Origin: CAILHX01 sp964511385
GTDB lineage: Bacteria > Pseudomonadota > Gammaproteobacteria > Burkholderiales > Methylophilaceae
Assembly: GCA_964511385.1 (NCBI GenBank)
Contig: CAZEFE010000001.1
Coordinates: forward strand, 186,001-250,000
Length of the DNA stretch: 64,000 nucleotides
Direction: 5' to 3'
Positions 16,886-24,918 of the stretch are shown here, piece by piece. The stretch's first letter is position 1; every line of letters begins with the position of its first letter. The position numbers and the translations under genes were made by a program. Under the pieces are notes generated by a model that made no database searches, had not been told where the DNA came from, and saw nothing but the letters and a program-made list of their open reading frames with translations.

Positions 16886-18100
16886 ATGATAGTCAAAACG
16901 CCTATTTATCTGGATTATTCGGCAACCACCCCGGTGGACGAACGGGTTGCCGCCAAAATGATCCCGTACCTGACCGAGCATTTCGGCAATCCGGCTTCGC
17001 GCTCGCATGCGTTCGGCTGGGAAGCGGACGAAGCGGTGGAACATGCTCGGCAGCAGGTGGCCGAACTGGTCAATTGCGACCCCAAGGAAATCGTCTGGAC
17101 TTCCGGTGCAACGGAATCGGACAACCTGGCGATCAAGGGTGCGGCGCATTTCTACAGCGGCAAGGGCAAGCACATCATCACCGTGCAAACCGAACACAAG
17201 GCGGTGATCGACCCGTTCCGCGAACTGGAGCGGCAGGGCTTCGAGGCGACTTATCTGGCGCCGGAACCCAGCGGATTGATTGATCTTGAAAAATTCAAGG
17301 CGGCAATCCGCCCGGACACCATTTTTGCCTCGGTGATGCTGGTCAACAACGAAATCGGCGTGATCCAGGATATCGAAGCCATCGGTAATATCTGCCGCGA
17401 GCACGGCATCATCTTCCACGTCGATGCCGCCCAGGCCACCGGCAAGGTGGACATCGACCTGGAAAAGCTGCCGGTGGACCTGATGAGCTTCTCGGCGCAC
17501 AAAACCTACGGCCCCAAGGGCATCGGCGCGCTGTACGTGCGCCGCAAGCCGCGCGTGCGGCTGGAAGCGCAGATGCATGGCGGCGGCCACGAGCGCGGCT
17601 TCCGCTCCGGCACCTTGCCGGTGCACCAGATCGTCGGCATGGGTGAGGCGTTCCACATTGCCAAGGAAGAAATGGCGCTGGAAAACGCCCGTATCCGCCG
17701 CCTGCGCGACAAGTTGTGGGCGGGGCTGTCCGAAATCGAGGAGGTGTATCTGAACGGCGACCTCAAGCAGCGCGTGCCGCACAATCTGAATGTGAGCTTC
17801 AATTTTGTGGAAGGTGAGTCGCTGATCATGGCGGTCAAGGATATTGCGGTGTCATCCGGTTCGGCCTGTACTTCGGCCAGCCTGGAGCCGTCCTACGTGC
17901 TGCGCGCGCTGGGGCGCTCCGATGAACTGGCGCACAGTTCGATCCGGTTTTCCATCGGCCGTTACACCACGGAAGAAGACATCGATTACACGGTGGTGCT
18001 GCTGAAGAGCAAGATCGGCAAGCTACGCGAGCTTTCTCCGTTGTGGGAAATGCACCAGGAGGGCATAGACCTCAATACCGTGGAGTGGGCGGCACATTGA
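16886..18100 (+). CDS. iscS: cysteine desulfurase IscS
   Basis: The product is 404 aa, the typical IscS length. It has the PLP-lysine motif SFSAHKTYGPKG, the catalytic loop SSGSACTSASLEPSYVLRAL and the C-terminal PLWEMHQEGIDL that closes IscS proteins. It donates persulfide sulfur to IscU for Fe-S assembly and to tRNA thiolation (MnmA is also in this window). A hairpin-containing 88-nt spacer separates it from iscU. Confidence 0.97.
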   Translation: MIVKTPIYLDYSATTPVDERVAAKMIPYLTEHFGNPASRSHAFGWEADEAVEHARQQVAELVNCDPKEIVWTSGATESDNLAIKGAAHFYSGKGKHIITVQTEHKAVIDPFRELERQGFEATYLAPEPSGLIDLEKFKAAIRPDTIFASVMLVNNEIGVIQDIEAIGNICREHGIIFHVDAAQATGKVDIDLEKLPVDLMSFSAHKTYGPKGIGALYVRRKPRVRLEAQMHGGGHERGFRSGTLPVHQIVGMGEAFHIAKEEMALENARIRRLRDKLWAGLSEIEEVYLNGDLKQRVPHNLNVSFNFVEGESLIMAVKDIAVSSGSACTSASLEPSYVLRALGRSDELAHSSIRFSIGRYTTEEDIDYTVVLLKSKIGKLRELSPLWEMHQEGIDLNTVEWAAH

Positions 18101-18108
18101 ACTGCAGA

Positions 18109-18166
18109 GGCTGGAGGCCAGGGACTAGTAAAATCTCAGGATTTTTCTAGCTCCTAGTCCCCAGCC
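18109..18166 (+). other. hairpin in the iscS-iscU spacer
   Basis: GGGACTAG (18121-18128) pairs with CTAGTCCC (18154-18161), extended by GGCTG (18109-18113) with CAGCC (18162-18166) across a bulge. There is no T run after it, so it does not look like a terminator. It may stabilise or process the polycistronic mRNA, or be another intergenic repeat. Confidence 0.5.
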
Positions 18167-18188
18167 CTGCGACTGAAAGGAGCAACAA

Positions 18189-18572
18189 ATGGCATATAGC
18201 GAAAAAGTACTGGATCACTACGAGAATCCTAGAAATGTTGGCGCGCTGGACAAGAATGACGCGCACGTCGGCACCGGCATGGTGGGCGCTCCGGCTTGCG
18301 GCGACGTGATGAAGCTGCAAATTCGCGTTAATGACAACGGCGTGATAGAGGATGCGAAATTCAAGACTTATGGCTGCGGTTCCGCCATTGCCTCGTCGTC
18401 GCTGGTGACGGAATGGCTCAAGGGCAAGTCGCTGGACGAAGCCATGGCCATCAAGAATTCCGATATCGCGGAAGAACTGGCGTTGCCACCGGTCAAGATC
18501 CACTGCTCGGTGCTGGCGGAAGACGCCATCAAGGCAGCGATTGCCGACCTCAAGCAAAAACAGGGGGAATAA
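18189..18572 (+). CDS. iscU: Fe-S cluster scaffold protein IscU
   Basis: The product is 127 aa with the three cluster cysteines C37, C63 and C106 and D39, exactly the IscU spacing, and the chaperone-recognition segment LPPVKIHC. It holds nascent [2Fe-2S] clusters built from IscS sulfur and is the client of HscA/HscB encoded downstream. AAAGGAG precedes the ATG. Its stop overlaps the iscA start by one base. Confidence 0.97.
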   Translation: MAYSEKVLDHYENPRNVGALDKNDAHVGTGMVGAPACGDVMKLQIRVNDNGVIEDAKFKTYGCGSAIASSSLVTEWLKGKSLDEAMAIKNSDIAEELALPPVKIHCSVLAEDAIKAAIADLKQKQGE

Positions 18573-18895
18573 TGGCGATTACCCTGACCGAATCCGCCGC
18601 CAGGCGCGTCGAGAAATTCATAACCAATCGCGGCAAGGGCGTAGGCTTGCGCCTGGGCGTCAAGACCACTGGCTGTTCCGGCATGGCCTACACGCTGGAA
18701 TTCGCCGACGAAAGCCTGCCGGAAGACCTGGTGTTCGAGAGCAACGGCGTGAAAGTGCTGATCGATCCCAAAAGCCTGGTCTACCTGGACGGTACCGAAC
18801 TGGACTACACCAAGGAAGGCTTGAACGAAGGTTTCAAGTTCAACAACCCCAACGTCAAGGACGAGTGCGGCTGCGGCGAGAGCTTTACTGTCTAG
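18572..18895 (+). CDS. iscA: A-type Fe-S carrier protein IscA
   Basis: The ATG at 18572 overlaps the iscU stop (TAATG). The protein is 107 aa with the conserved ligands C35, C99 and C101 (TTGCSG and ECGCGESF). It carries Fe-S clusters from the scaffold to targets. The stop codon TAG belongs to the left end of the 273-bp repeat that follows, so the element ends exactly at the gene without changing the protein. Confidence 0.97.
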   Translation: MAITLTESAARRVEKFITNRGKGVGLRLGVKTTGCSGMAYTLEFADESLPEDLVFESNGVKVLIDPKSLVYLDGTELDYTKEGLNEGFKFNNPNVKDECGCGESFTV

Positions 18896-19164
18896 GGCAT
18901 GTTCACACTCATTTCACGACTGCGTTGCCAAGATAACGCGATGAATGCAAGGCGCGAGGCGCGGCGAATGGTTGTTCCATTCGCAAGCTTCGCAACGCAG
19001 CAGGCGCGAGTTATCTTGGCAACCCTCCGGGACGGGGGCGATTTGGGCGCCCTCCTTTGTCGCAAGACGCTTGAAGTGGCCTGCAATTCGGCGCGTCTTG
19101 CTTCGCGGATGGCATCCCAAATAGCCCCCGTCGCAGACGCGAAATGAGTGTGAACACGCCCTAG
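18892..19164. repeat. 273-bp MITE-like element with nested inverted repeats inside the isc operon
   Basis: The ends are inverted repeats (18892-18914 against 19142-19164, one mismatch; outer sequence CTAGGGC, core TGTTCACACTCATTTC). Two further hairpins lie inside: GTTGCCAAGATAACGCG near 18925 pairs with its near complement near 19005, and GACGGGGGCGATTTGGG near 19031 pairs with its near complement near 19118. The folded form would be a three-armed cloverleaf. CTAG at both ends may be a target duplication. It fills almost all of the 308-bp gap between iscA and hscB. Confidence 0.8.
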
Positions 19165-19203
19165 TCACCGGCAGGCAGGCCAGCCTGCACCGCCAAAATC
19201 CAC

Positions 19204-19731
19204 ATGAACTTTTCCCAGCACAACCATTTCGAGCTGTTTGGCTTGCCTCAACGTTTCGGTATCGATGATGAGCAGTTGAACCAGCAATACCGGCGGCTAC
19301 AGGGCGAAATCCACCCGGATCGGTTTGCCGCCAGCCCGGACAGCGAAAAAAGACAGTCTCTGCAACTGGCAACACAAGTCAACGATGCCTACCAGACCCT
19401 GAAAGCACCGTTGTCCCGCGCGCGTTATCTGCTGCAGCTGAAAGGGGTTGAAACCCTGGAAGAAACCAATACCGCCATGCCGGTGGATTTCCTGATGCAG
19501 CAGATGGAATGGCGGGAAGCGCTGGAAGAAGGCCGGGTTGCGGCGGATGTGGATGCGCTGGATGCCTTGCTGGCCGAGTTGCGCGCTGTCGCCAAGGCAT
19601 TGTATGGCACGCTGGCACAGGCGCTGGACGTTGAGGTGAACGATGCGCTGGCGGCTGAAACCGTGCGCAAGCTGAAATTCATTGATAAAGTTCAGTCTGA
19701 AATTGAACTCGCTATTGAAAGCTTGGAATAA
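19204..19731 (+). CDS. hscB: Fe-S assembly co-chaperone HscB
   Basis: The 175-aa protein has an N-terminal J domain with the HPD motif at residues 37-39 and a C-terminal three-helix domain for IscU binding. It brings IscU to HscA and stimulates its ATPase. It is separated from iscA by the inserted repeat and shares one base with the hscA start, so it is coupled to hscA. Confidence 0.95.
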   Translation: MNFSQHNHFELFGLPQRFGIDDEQLNQQYRRLQGEIHPDRFAASPDSEKRQSLQLATQVNDAYQTLKAPLSRARYLLQLKGVETLEETNTAMPVDFLMQQMEWREALEEGRVAADVDALDALLAELRAVAKALYGTLAQALDVEVNDALAAETVRKLKFIDKVQSEIELAIESLE

Positions 19732-21602
19732 TGGCATTGCTACAAATCGCCGAGCCCGGCAAAAGCGCCGCGCCGCACCAGCACCGGCTGGCGGTGGGCA
19801 TCGATCTCGGTACAACCAACTCGCTGGTGGCAACCGTCAGGAGCGGCCAGAGTGAGGTGCTGCCCGACGAACAAGGCAGGGCGCTGCTGCCCTCGGTGGT
19901 GCGTTACCACCAGGACGGTCATGTTGAAGTCGGCTACCAGGCGCTATCCCAGCAATCCCAGTCGCCGCTGAACACCATTGCCTCGGCCAAGCGCTTCATG
20001 GGGCGCGGCCTGCATGAACTGGGCGACATCTCCCATCTGCCATACCGCTTTGTGGATGCGCCCGGCATGGTGCAGATCAATACGGTAGCCGGCATCAAAA
20101 GCCCGGTGCAGGTTTCGGCTGAAATCCTCAAGGTGCTCAAGCAGCGCGCGGAAGCCACGCTGGGCGGTGAACTGGTGGGCGCGGTGATTACTGTCCCGGC
20201 TTATTTTGACGATGCGCAGCGGCAGGCGACCAAGGACGCGGCAACCCTGGCCGGCCTGAACGTGCTGCGCCTGCTGAACGAGCCGACTGCCGCTGCGGTG
20301 GCCTACGGGCTGGATCAGGGCGCGGAAGGCGTATACGTGATTTACGATCTGGGCGGCGGCACCTTCGATGTGTCGATTTTGCGGCTGTCCAAGGGCGTGT
20401 TCGAGGTACTGGCCACGAATGGCGATTCCGCACTGGGCGGCGATGATTTCGACCACCGGGTGTATTGCTGGGTGCTGGAGCAGGCGAAGACGCAGTATCC
20501 GGCGCTGCAGCCTTTGTCCGAACAGGATCATGCCGTACTGATGGCCAAGGCGCGCGTGGCAAAAGAATGGCTGACGGAGCATGCGGAGGCGCCCGTCACC
20601 GCCGTACTCAGCACGGGTGAACGGCTGCATATGACGCTGACGCGGGTGGCGTTCCAGGCGTTGACCTCGAACCTGGTTGCCAAAACCATGGCGCCGGTAA
20701 AGAAGGCGCTACGCGATGCCAAGCTGGGGGTTGCGGATGTGCAAGGCGTGGTGATGGTCGGCGGTGCAACCCGTATGCCGCACATCCAGCAGGCGGTGGG
20801 CGAGTTTTTTGACCAGCCGCCGCTGACCAATCTTGACCCTGACAAAGTGGTGGCGCTGGGCGCGGCGATCCAGGCCAATGTGCTGGTCGGCAACCGCAGC
20901 GACGATGACTTGCTGTTGCTGGACGTGGTGCCGCTGTCGCTGGGGCTGGAAATGATGGGCGGCCTGACGGAAAAAATTATCCCGCGCAACTCCACACTGC
21001 CGATTGCCCGCGCGCAGGAATTCACCACGTTCAAGGATGGCCAGACCGCCATGAGTATCCATGTGGTGCAGGGCGAGCGCGAACTGGTTGCCGACTGTCG
21101 CTCGCTGGCGCGATTTGAGTTGCGCGGCATTCCGCCGATGGTGGCGGGCGCCGCCAGAATCCGGGTGGTGTTCCAGGTGGATGCTGACGGCCTGCTGTCG
21201 GTATCCGCCCGCGAACAGACCACCGGCGTGGAAGCCCATGTGGTGGTGAAGCCATCCTATGGCCTGAGCGAAGAGCAGATTGCAGCCATGCTGCAGGCGT
21301 CGTTTGCCCATGCCGGCGATGACAAGGAAATGCGTACCCTGCGCGAATTGCAGGTGGATGCCGACAGCCTGGTTGCCGCAGTTGGCCGTGCGTTACAGGA
21401 GGATGCCGCGCTACTGTCACCGGCAGAACTGGCCGTCATCCAGCAGCAAATGGCGGCGCTCGGGCTGGCGTATGATCATGCGGACCAGCTGAAACTGGCC
21501 ACCGACGCCCTGAGCAAGGGCACGGAAACCTTTGCGGCGCGGCGCATGGACAAGATGATGCGGCAGGCGCTGGCGGGTAAAAAGTTGGAGGAAATCCAGT
21601 AA
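19731..21602 (+). CDS. hscA: Hsp70-type Fe-S assembly chaperone HscA
   Basis: The protein is 623 aa, with an N-terminal ATPase domain beginning GIDLGTTNSLVATV, the phosphate 2 motif VIYDLGGGTFDVSIL and the adenosine motif GVVMVGGATRMP. A substrate-binding domain follows from about residue 390. HscA drives cluster transfer from IscU to acceptors. It is one base from both neighbours hscB and fdx. Confidence 0.96.
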   Translation: MALLQIAEPGKSAAPHQHRLAVGIDLGTTNSLVATVRSGQSEVLPDEQGRALLPSVVRYHQDGHVEVGYQALSQQSQSPLNTIASAKRFMGRGLHELGDISHLPYRFVDAPGMVQINTVAGIKSPVQVSAEILKVLKQRAEATLGGELVGAVITVPAYFDDAQRQATKDAATLAGLNVLRLLNEPTAAAVAYGLDQGAEGVYVIYDLGGGTFDVSILRLSKGVFEVLATNGDSALGGDDFDHRVYCWVLEQAKTQYPALQPLSEQDHAVLMAKARVAKEWLTEHAEAPVTAVLSTGERLHMTLTRVAFQALTSNLVAKTMAPVKKALRDAKLGVADVQGVVMVGGATRMPHIQQAVGEFFDQPPLTNLDPDKVVALGAAIQANVLVGNRSDDDLLLLDVVPLSLGLEMMGGLTEKIIPRNSTLPIARAQEFTTFKDGQTAMSIHVVQGERELVADCRSLARFELRGIPPMVAGAARIRVVFQVDADGLLSVSAREQTTGVEAHVVVKPSYGLSEEQIAAMLQASFAHAGDDKEMRTLRELQVDADSLVAAVGRALQEDAALLSPAELAVIQQQMAALGLAYDHADQLKLATDALSKGTETFAARRMDKMMRQALAGKKLEEIQ

Positions 21603-21943
21603 TGCCGAAACTGATTGTGCTGCCGCATATCGAATTATGCCCCGATGGCGCTGTGATCGAGGCGCAGCCCGGCGTGTCCATCTGCGACAACCTGCTGGAA
21701 AACGGCGTGGATATTGATCACGCCTGCGACAAAGTGTGCGCCTGCACGACCTGTCACGTGGTCGTGCGCGAAGGTTACGCCTCGCTGCCGCCGGCGGAGG
21801 AAAAAGAAGAAGACCTGCTGGACAAAGCCTGGGGGCTGGAGCCTTATTCCCGGCTGTCGTGCCAGGCGATCGTGGGGAGCGCCGATCTGGTGGTGGAAAT
21901 CCCCAAGTATTCCATCAACATGGCCAAGGAAGGTAAGCGCTGA
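21602..21943 (+). CDS. fdx: [2Fe-2S] ferredoxin of the ISC system
   Basis: The 113-aa adrenodoxin-type ferredoxin has ligands C42, C48, C51 and C87, the same numbering as E. coli Fdx, plus an extra C46. It supplies electrons for cluster assembly on IscU. No iscX gene follows; the next gene is thpR, whose probable CTG start overlaps the fdx stop. Confidence 0.96.
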   Translation: MPKLIVLPHIELCPDGAVIEAQPGVSICDNLLENGVDIDHACDKVCACTTCHVVVREGYASLPPAEEKEEDLLDKAWGLEPYSRLSCQAIVGSADLVVEIPKYSINMAKEGKR

Positions 21944-22494
21944 TACAGCGTCCGGCAACCACACCGGGCAAGCGCAGGGTATTTTTTGCCTTGTGGCCAG
22001 ATCCCGCCTTGCGTCGCCACCTGCATCAACTGGCCGTGCACTATCACGCAGAGTGCGGTGGCCGGATGATGCACAGGGAAAACATCCACCTCACCTTGCT
22101 GTTTTTGGGTGGGGTGGAGCCTGCGAAACTGGAACAGTTGCAGCAAGCCGTTGGCGTGCTATTGGTCAGCCCGTTCGCCTTTGAGTTGCAGCACTTCGCT
22201 TGCTGGAAGCACAACCGCATCGGTTATGTTGCGCCCGACGAGGAGGTGCCCGCTTTACAGCAGCTTGCTCATGCTTTGGTGCAGGTGACCGGCAGTGCCG
22301 GCATCAAGTGTGACGACCGCGCTTTCACGCCCCATGTGACGCTGCTGCGCGACGTGGGGCGCCAGGTTGATACGCAACCCATCAGGGCAGTGCAATGGCC
22401 GGTGCGGGCGTTTTCGTTGGTGGAATCGGTAGCAACCGAGCGCGGCGTGCGCTACCGGGTATTGCAGACTTGGCCGTGCCGCCCGGCCGAGTAA
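21940..22494 (+). CDS. thpR: RNA 2',3'-cyclic phosphodiesterase, probable CTG start
   Basis: The protein shows the two 2H phosphoesterase motifs HLTLLFLG and HVTLLRD. The first conventional start is TTG at 21991, but it would delete the first beta strand RVFFALW that the family needs. The frame is open only back to 21937, and its best start is CTG at 21940, which overlaps the fdx stop (CTGA) and lies six bases after AAGGAAGG. From CTG the protein is 184 aa. The family acts on RNA 2',3'-cyclic phosphates and 2'-5' linkages. Confidence 0.8.
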   Translation: MIQRPATTPGKRRVFFALWPDPALRRHLHQLAVHYHAECGGRMMHRENIHLTLLFLGGVEPAKLEQLQQAVGVLLVSPFAFELQHFACWKHNRIGYVAPDEEVPALQQLAHALVQVTGSAGIKCDDRAFTPHVTLLRDVGRQVDTQPIRAVQWPVRAFSLVESVATERGVRYRVLQTWPCRPAE

Positions 22495-22680
22495 TTAGTC
22501 CGCTGCGGTTAGCAGCCGTCTGACCGTAAAAAACACCACGCCGATCATCAGCAGCGGCGCCGTGCCGAACCACATGGCCGGGCACCAGGGCCCGACGTTG
22601 AACCGGTACCAGGCGGCGTAGGCGCCCACGCCGGACGCCAACGCCAGCAGGTTGTCAGTGGTGGTGGCCGCCTTCGCCAT
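22495..22680 (-). CDS. small membrane protein, function unknown
   Basis: This frame of 61 aa (65 if started at 22692) follows slyD with a 26-nt overlap. It has two hydrophobic stretches (about LLALASGVGAYAAWY and PLLMIGVVFFTVRRLL) and ends in a basic residue pair, consistent with a two-helix inner-membrane protein. The stop abuts that of the convergent thpR. No family is recognised; the overlap with slyD and lack of a strong ribosome binding site lower confidence. Confidence 0.5.
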   Translation of the reverse strand: MAKAATTTDNLLALASGVGAYAAWYRFNVGPWCPAMWFGTAPLLMIGVVFFTVRRLLTAAD

Positions 22681-23134
22681 GGGTGTGCCCATGTTCGATT
22701 TCTTCCTTGGTGGCAGGACGGATGCCGGTGATGGTGCACTTGAAGTGCAGGCGTTCGCCGGCCCATGGGTGGTTGCCGTCTACCACGACTTTGCCGTCGG
22801 CGATGTCGGTCACGGTGTAAAGAATGACATCGCCGTGCTGGTCTTCGCCTTCAAACTGCATGCCCACCTCAAGGTTGTCGGATGGGAAAGCGCTGGCCGG
22901 TTCGATCTGCACCAGTTCTTCGTCGTAATCGCCAAAAGCATCGGTAGGTTCCAGCACCAGGTCCAGTTGTGCGCCAACGGTCTTGTCGTGCAGTTCTTCT
23001 TCCACTTTCGGGAAAATGCCGTCAAAGCCGCCGTGCAGATAGCTCACTGGCTTATCGCTGCTTTCCAGCAGGTTGCCGTCGCTGTCCCGCAGTTCGTAGG
23101 TGATGGAGACAACGGTTTTCATTGCGACTTTCAT
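22655..23134 (-). CDS. slyD: FKBP-type peptidyl-prolyl isomerase, SlyD family
   Basis: The product is 159 aa with the split FKBP domain and IF (insert-in-flap) chaperone domain order of SlyD, including GFDGIFPKVEEEL and AFGDYDEELVQ. The C-terminus is a short His-rich tail GHTHGEGGHHH that could bind nickel, much shorter than in E. coli SlyD. AAGGA seven bases before the ATG at 23134 supports this start. Confidence 0.92.
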   Translation of the reverse strand: MKVAMKTVVSITYELRDSDGNLLESSDKPVSYLHGGFDGIFPKVEEELHDKTVGAQLDLVLEPTDAFGDYDEELVQIEPASAFPSDNLEVGMQFEGEDQHGDVILYTVTDIADGKVVVDGNHPWAGERLHFKCTITGIRPATKEEIEHGHTHGEGGHHH

Positions 23135-23301
23135 GGGGATGTTCCTTAATCAGTTATCGTGTTGCAGCGGAGTGACCTGCCGTGAGTGCATTTTAAACCA
23201 TTTTATTCTGGCATCCCGGCAGGTGGAAAAAATCCCGGAGAAATTTTGAGCAGGCAGTGGATTTTGCCCGGCTTTGGCAAGCCGCATTCTGAGGATGCGC
23301 T

Positions 23302-24438
23302 ATGATAACGGTCATGACACAAATCCCACTCCCATTTCTCGGCGGCTTGACCGCAACACAGTTTTTCGCTGAATACTGGCAGAAGAAACCACTGCTGATT
23401 CGGCAGGCGTTCCCGGGGTTTGCCGGGTTGCTGACGCCGAATGAGTTGGCGGGCCTGGCTTGCGAGGAAGACGCGCAATCCCGGCTGGTAATGCACAAGC
23501 GCGGCAAGTGGCTGCTCGAGTCCGGCCCGTTTGCGGAAGAACGTTTCTCGGATCTGCCGAAAAAGGACTGGACGCTGCTGGTGCAAGGGGTGAACCACTT
23601 CTTGCCGGAAGCCGCTGAGTTGTTGCGGCAATTCAATTTTGTCCCAACAGCGCGGCTGGATGACCTGATGGTGAGCTTTGCGCCTGATGGCGGCGGGGTT
23701 GGCCCGCATTTCGACTCTTATGACGTGTTTCTGCTGCAGGGCATGGGGCAACGGTTGTGGCGGGTCAGCGATCAGGACGACATGCAGCTGATCGAGGGCG
23801 CGCCATTGCGCATCCTGCAGAGTTTTAACACGCAGCAGGAATGGCTGCTGGACCCAGGCGACATGCTTTATCTGCCACCACGGTATGCGCACTGGGGTAT
23901 CGCCGTGGGCCAATGCATGACCTATTCGGTAGGCTTTCGGGCGCCAACGGCGCAGGAGTTGGGCACACAGTTTCTCAGCTATCTGCAGGACAAGCTGGCG
24001 CTGGCCGGGATGTATGCTGACCCCGATCTCCAACCGCAGCAACATCCCGCGGAGATTGGCGAGCAGATGGTGGCTAAGGTTACGGAAATGCTGCAAGCGA
24101 TTACCTGGGGGCGGGAAGATGTGGCGCAATTTCTCGGCACCTACCTCTCCGAGCCCAAACCGCATGTGATGTTCACCCCGCACCGCTTGGCCGCCGACAA
24201 GTTTGCGCAGCGAGTCGCGCAACATGGGGTGCAGTTGGCGCTGGCTACCCAGATGCTGTTTTATCGGGATGCGGTGTTCATTAATGGTGAACGGCACGCC
24301 ATTGAGCCGGGGGTGTCCGCGGCGATCAGGGAACTGGCGGATTCTCGCAGGCTGGCTGCGCAGACAGTCATGTCGGAAGCCATGCAGCAACTGCTGCATT
24401 CATGGTATCTGGCCGGTTTTCTCGAATTGGGCGGCTGA
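23302..24438 (+). CDS. roxA: JmjC-type cupin oxygenase, ribosomal protein L16 arginine hydroxylase (RoxA/YcfD)
   Basis: The 378-aa protein has a JmjC-type double-stranded beta helix with Fe(II) ligands H136, D138 (PHFDSYDVF) and H197 (RYAHWG), followed by a dimerisation and winged-helix region. The family hydroxylates an arginine of ribosomal protein uL16 using 2-oxoglutarate and O2. GAGG seven bases before the ATG supports the start. Specificity is by family resemblance only. Confidence 0.87.
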   Translation: MITVMTQIPLPFLGGLTATQFFAEYWQKKPLLIRQAFPGFAGLLTPNELAGLACEEDAQSRLVMHKRGKWLLESGPFAEERFSDLPKKDWTLLVQGVNHFLPEAAELLRQFNFVPTARLDDLMVSFAPDGGGVGPHFDSYDVFLLQGMGQRLWRVSDQDDMQLIEGAPLRILQSFNTQQEWLLDPGDMLYLPPRYAHWGIAVGQCMTYSVGFRAPTAQELGTQFLSYLQDKLALAGMYADPDLQPQQHPAEIGEQMVAKVTEMLQAITWGREDVAQFLGTYLSEPKPHVMFTPHRLAADKFAQRVAQHGVQLALATQMLFYRDAVFINGERHAIEPGVSAAIRELADSRRLAAQTVMSEAMQQLLHSWYLAGFLELGG

Positions 24439-24508
24439 GGTCAAGCCATTTTTTTTGCGGTTTTTTATAAAAAATTATAAAAAACTGGTGTTTTTATTAA
24501 TTCATGTA

Positions 24509-24571
24509 TAGAATCAGCGCCTTCGGTGGACTTCTTCGAAGTTTTACAGGTTCATCTGAATTTCGAAGAAG
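24509..24571 (+). promoter_or_regulatory. candidate -10 and 5'-UTR hairpin of the Ala-rich lipoprotein gene
   Basis: The A/T-rich spacer after roxA ends with TATAGAAT at 24507-24514 (a likely -10; the -35 is not obvious). Then comes a perfect 10-bp hairpin: CTTCTTCGAA (24531-24540) with TTCGAAGAAG (24562-24571). The hairpin would lie in the 5' untranslated region about 40 nt before the ATG. Confidence 0.4.
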
Positions 24572-24611
24572 CCGATAACGATTTTTTGTAACTTTTGTTA
24601 AGGGAAATGAA

Positions 24612-24839
24612 ATGATCCGCTCCGCTCTGTTTGCTGCTCTGTTGGCCCTGGCTCTGACCGCTTGTGGTAAGAAGGAAGAAGCTGCTCCTGCTCCTGAAGC
24701 TGCTGCTCCTGCTGCTGAAGCTCCTGCTGCTGCTCCTGCCGCTGACGCTGCTGCCCCAGCCGCTCCTGCTGCTGACGCTGCTGCTCCTGCTGCTGACGCT
24801 GCTGCTGCCCCAGCCGCTCCTGCTGAAGAAAAGAAGTAA
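24612..24839 (+). CDS. small Ala/Pro-rich lipoprotein, function unknown
   Basis: The product is 75 aa. It has a lipoprotein signal with lipobox LTAC (C18), then a charged GKKEE, then about 50 residues built almost only of Ala, Pro, Glu and Asp from near-perfect DNA repeats of GCTGCTCCTGCTGCTGAC type. AAGGGAA precedes the ATG and a strong terminator follows, so it is a compact single-gene unit, probably well expressed. The repeats look prone to slippage. It may be a spacer-like outer-membrane lipoprotein. Confidence 0.8.
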   Translation: MIRSALFAALLALALTACGKKEEAAPAPEAAAPAAEAPAAAPAADAAAPAAPAADAAAPAADAAAAPAAPAEEKK

Positions 24840-24859
24840 TTCTAGTCTTCTCAGTACCT

Positions 24860-24888
24860 AAAAAAGCCGGCCTAGGGTCGGCTTTTTT
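24860..24888 (+). terminator. bidirectional rho-independent terminator
   Basis: AAAAAAGCCG (24860-24869) pairs with CGGCTTTTTT (24879-24888), 21 nt after the lipoprotein stop. With T and A runs on both sides it can also serve the convergent MBL-fold gene. Confidence 0.9.
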
Positions 24889-24918
24889 ATTGCCTGAAAA
24901 CCCCTGAAATACCAGGGT

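Noticed and set aside
24664..24861. Poly-Leu frame overlapping the Ala-rich lipoprotein
   Set aside because: It is the +1 reading of the GCT/CCT repeats; the lipoprotein frame has a signal peptide and ribosome binding site.
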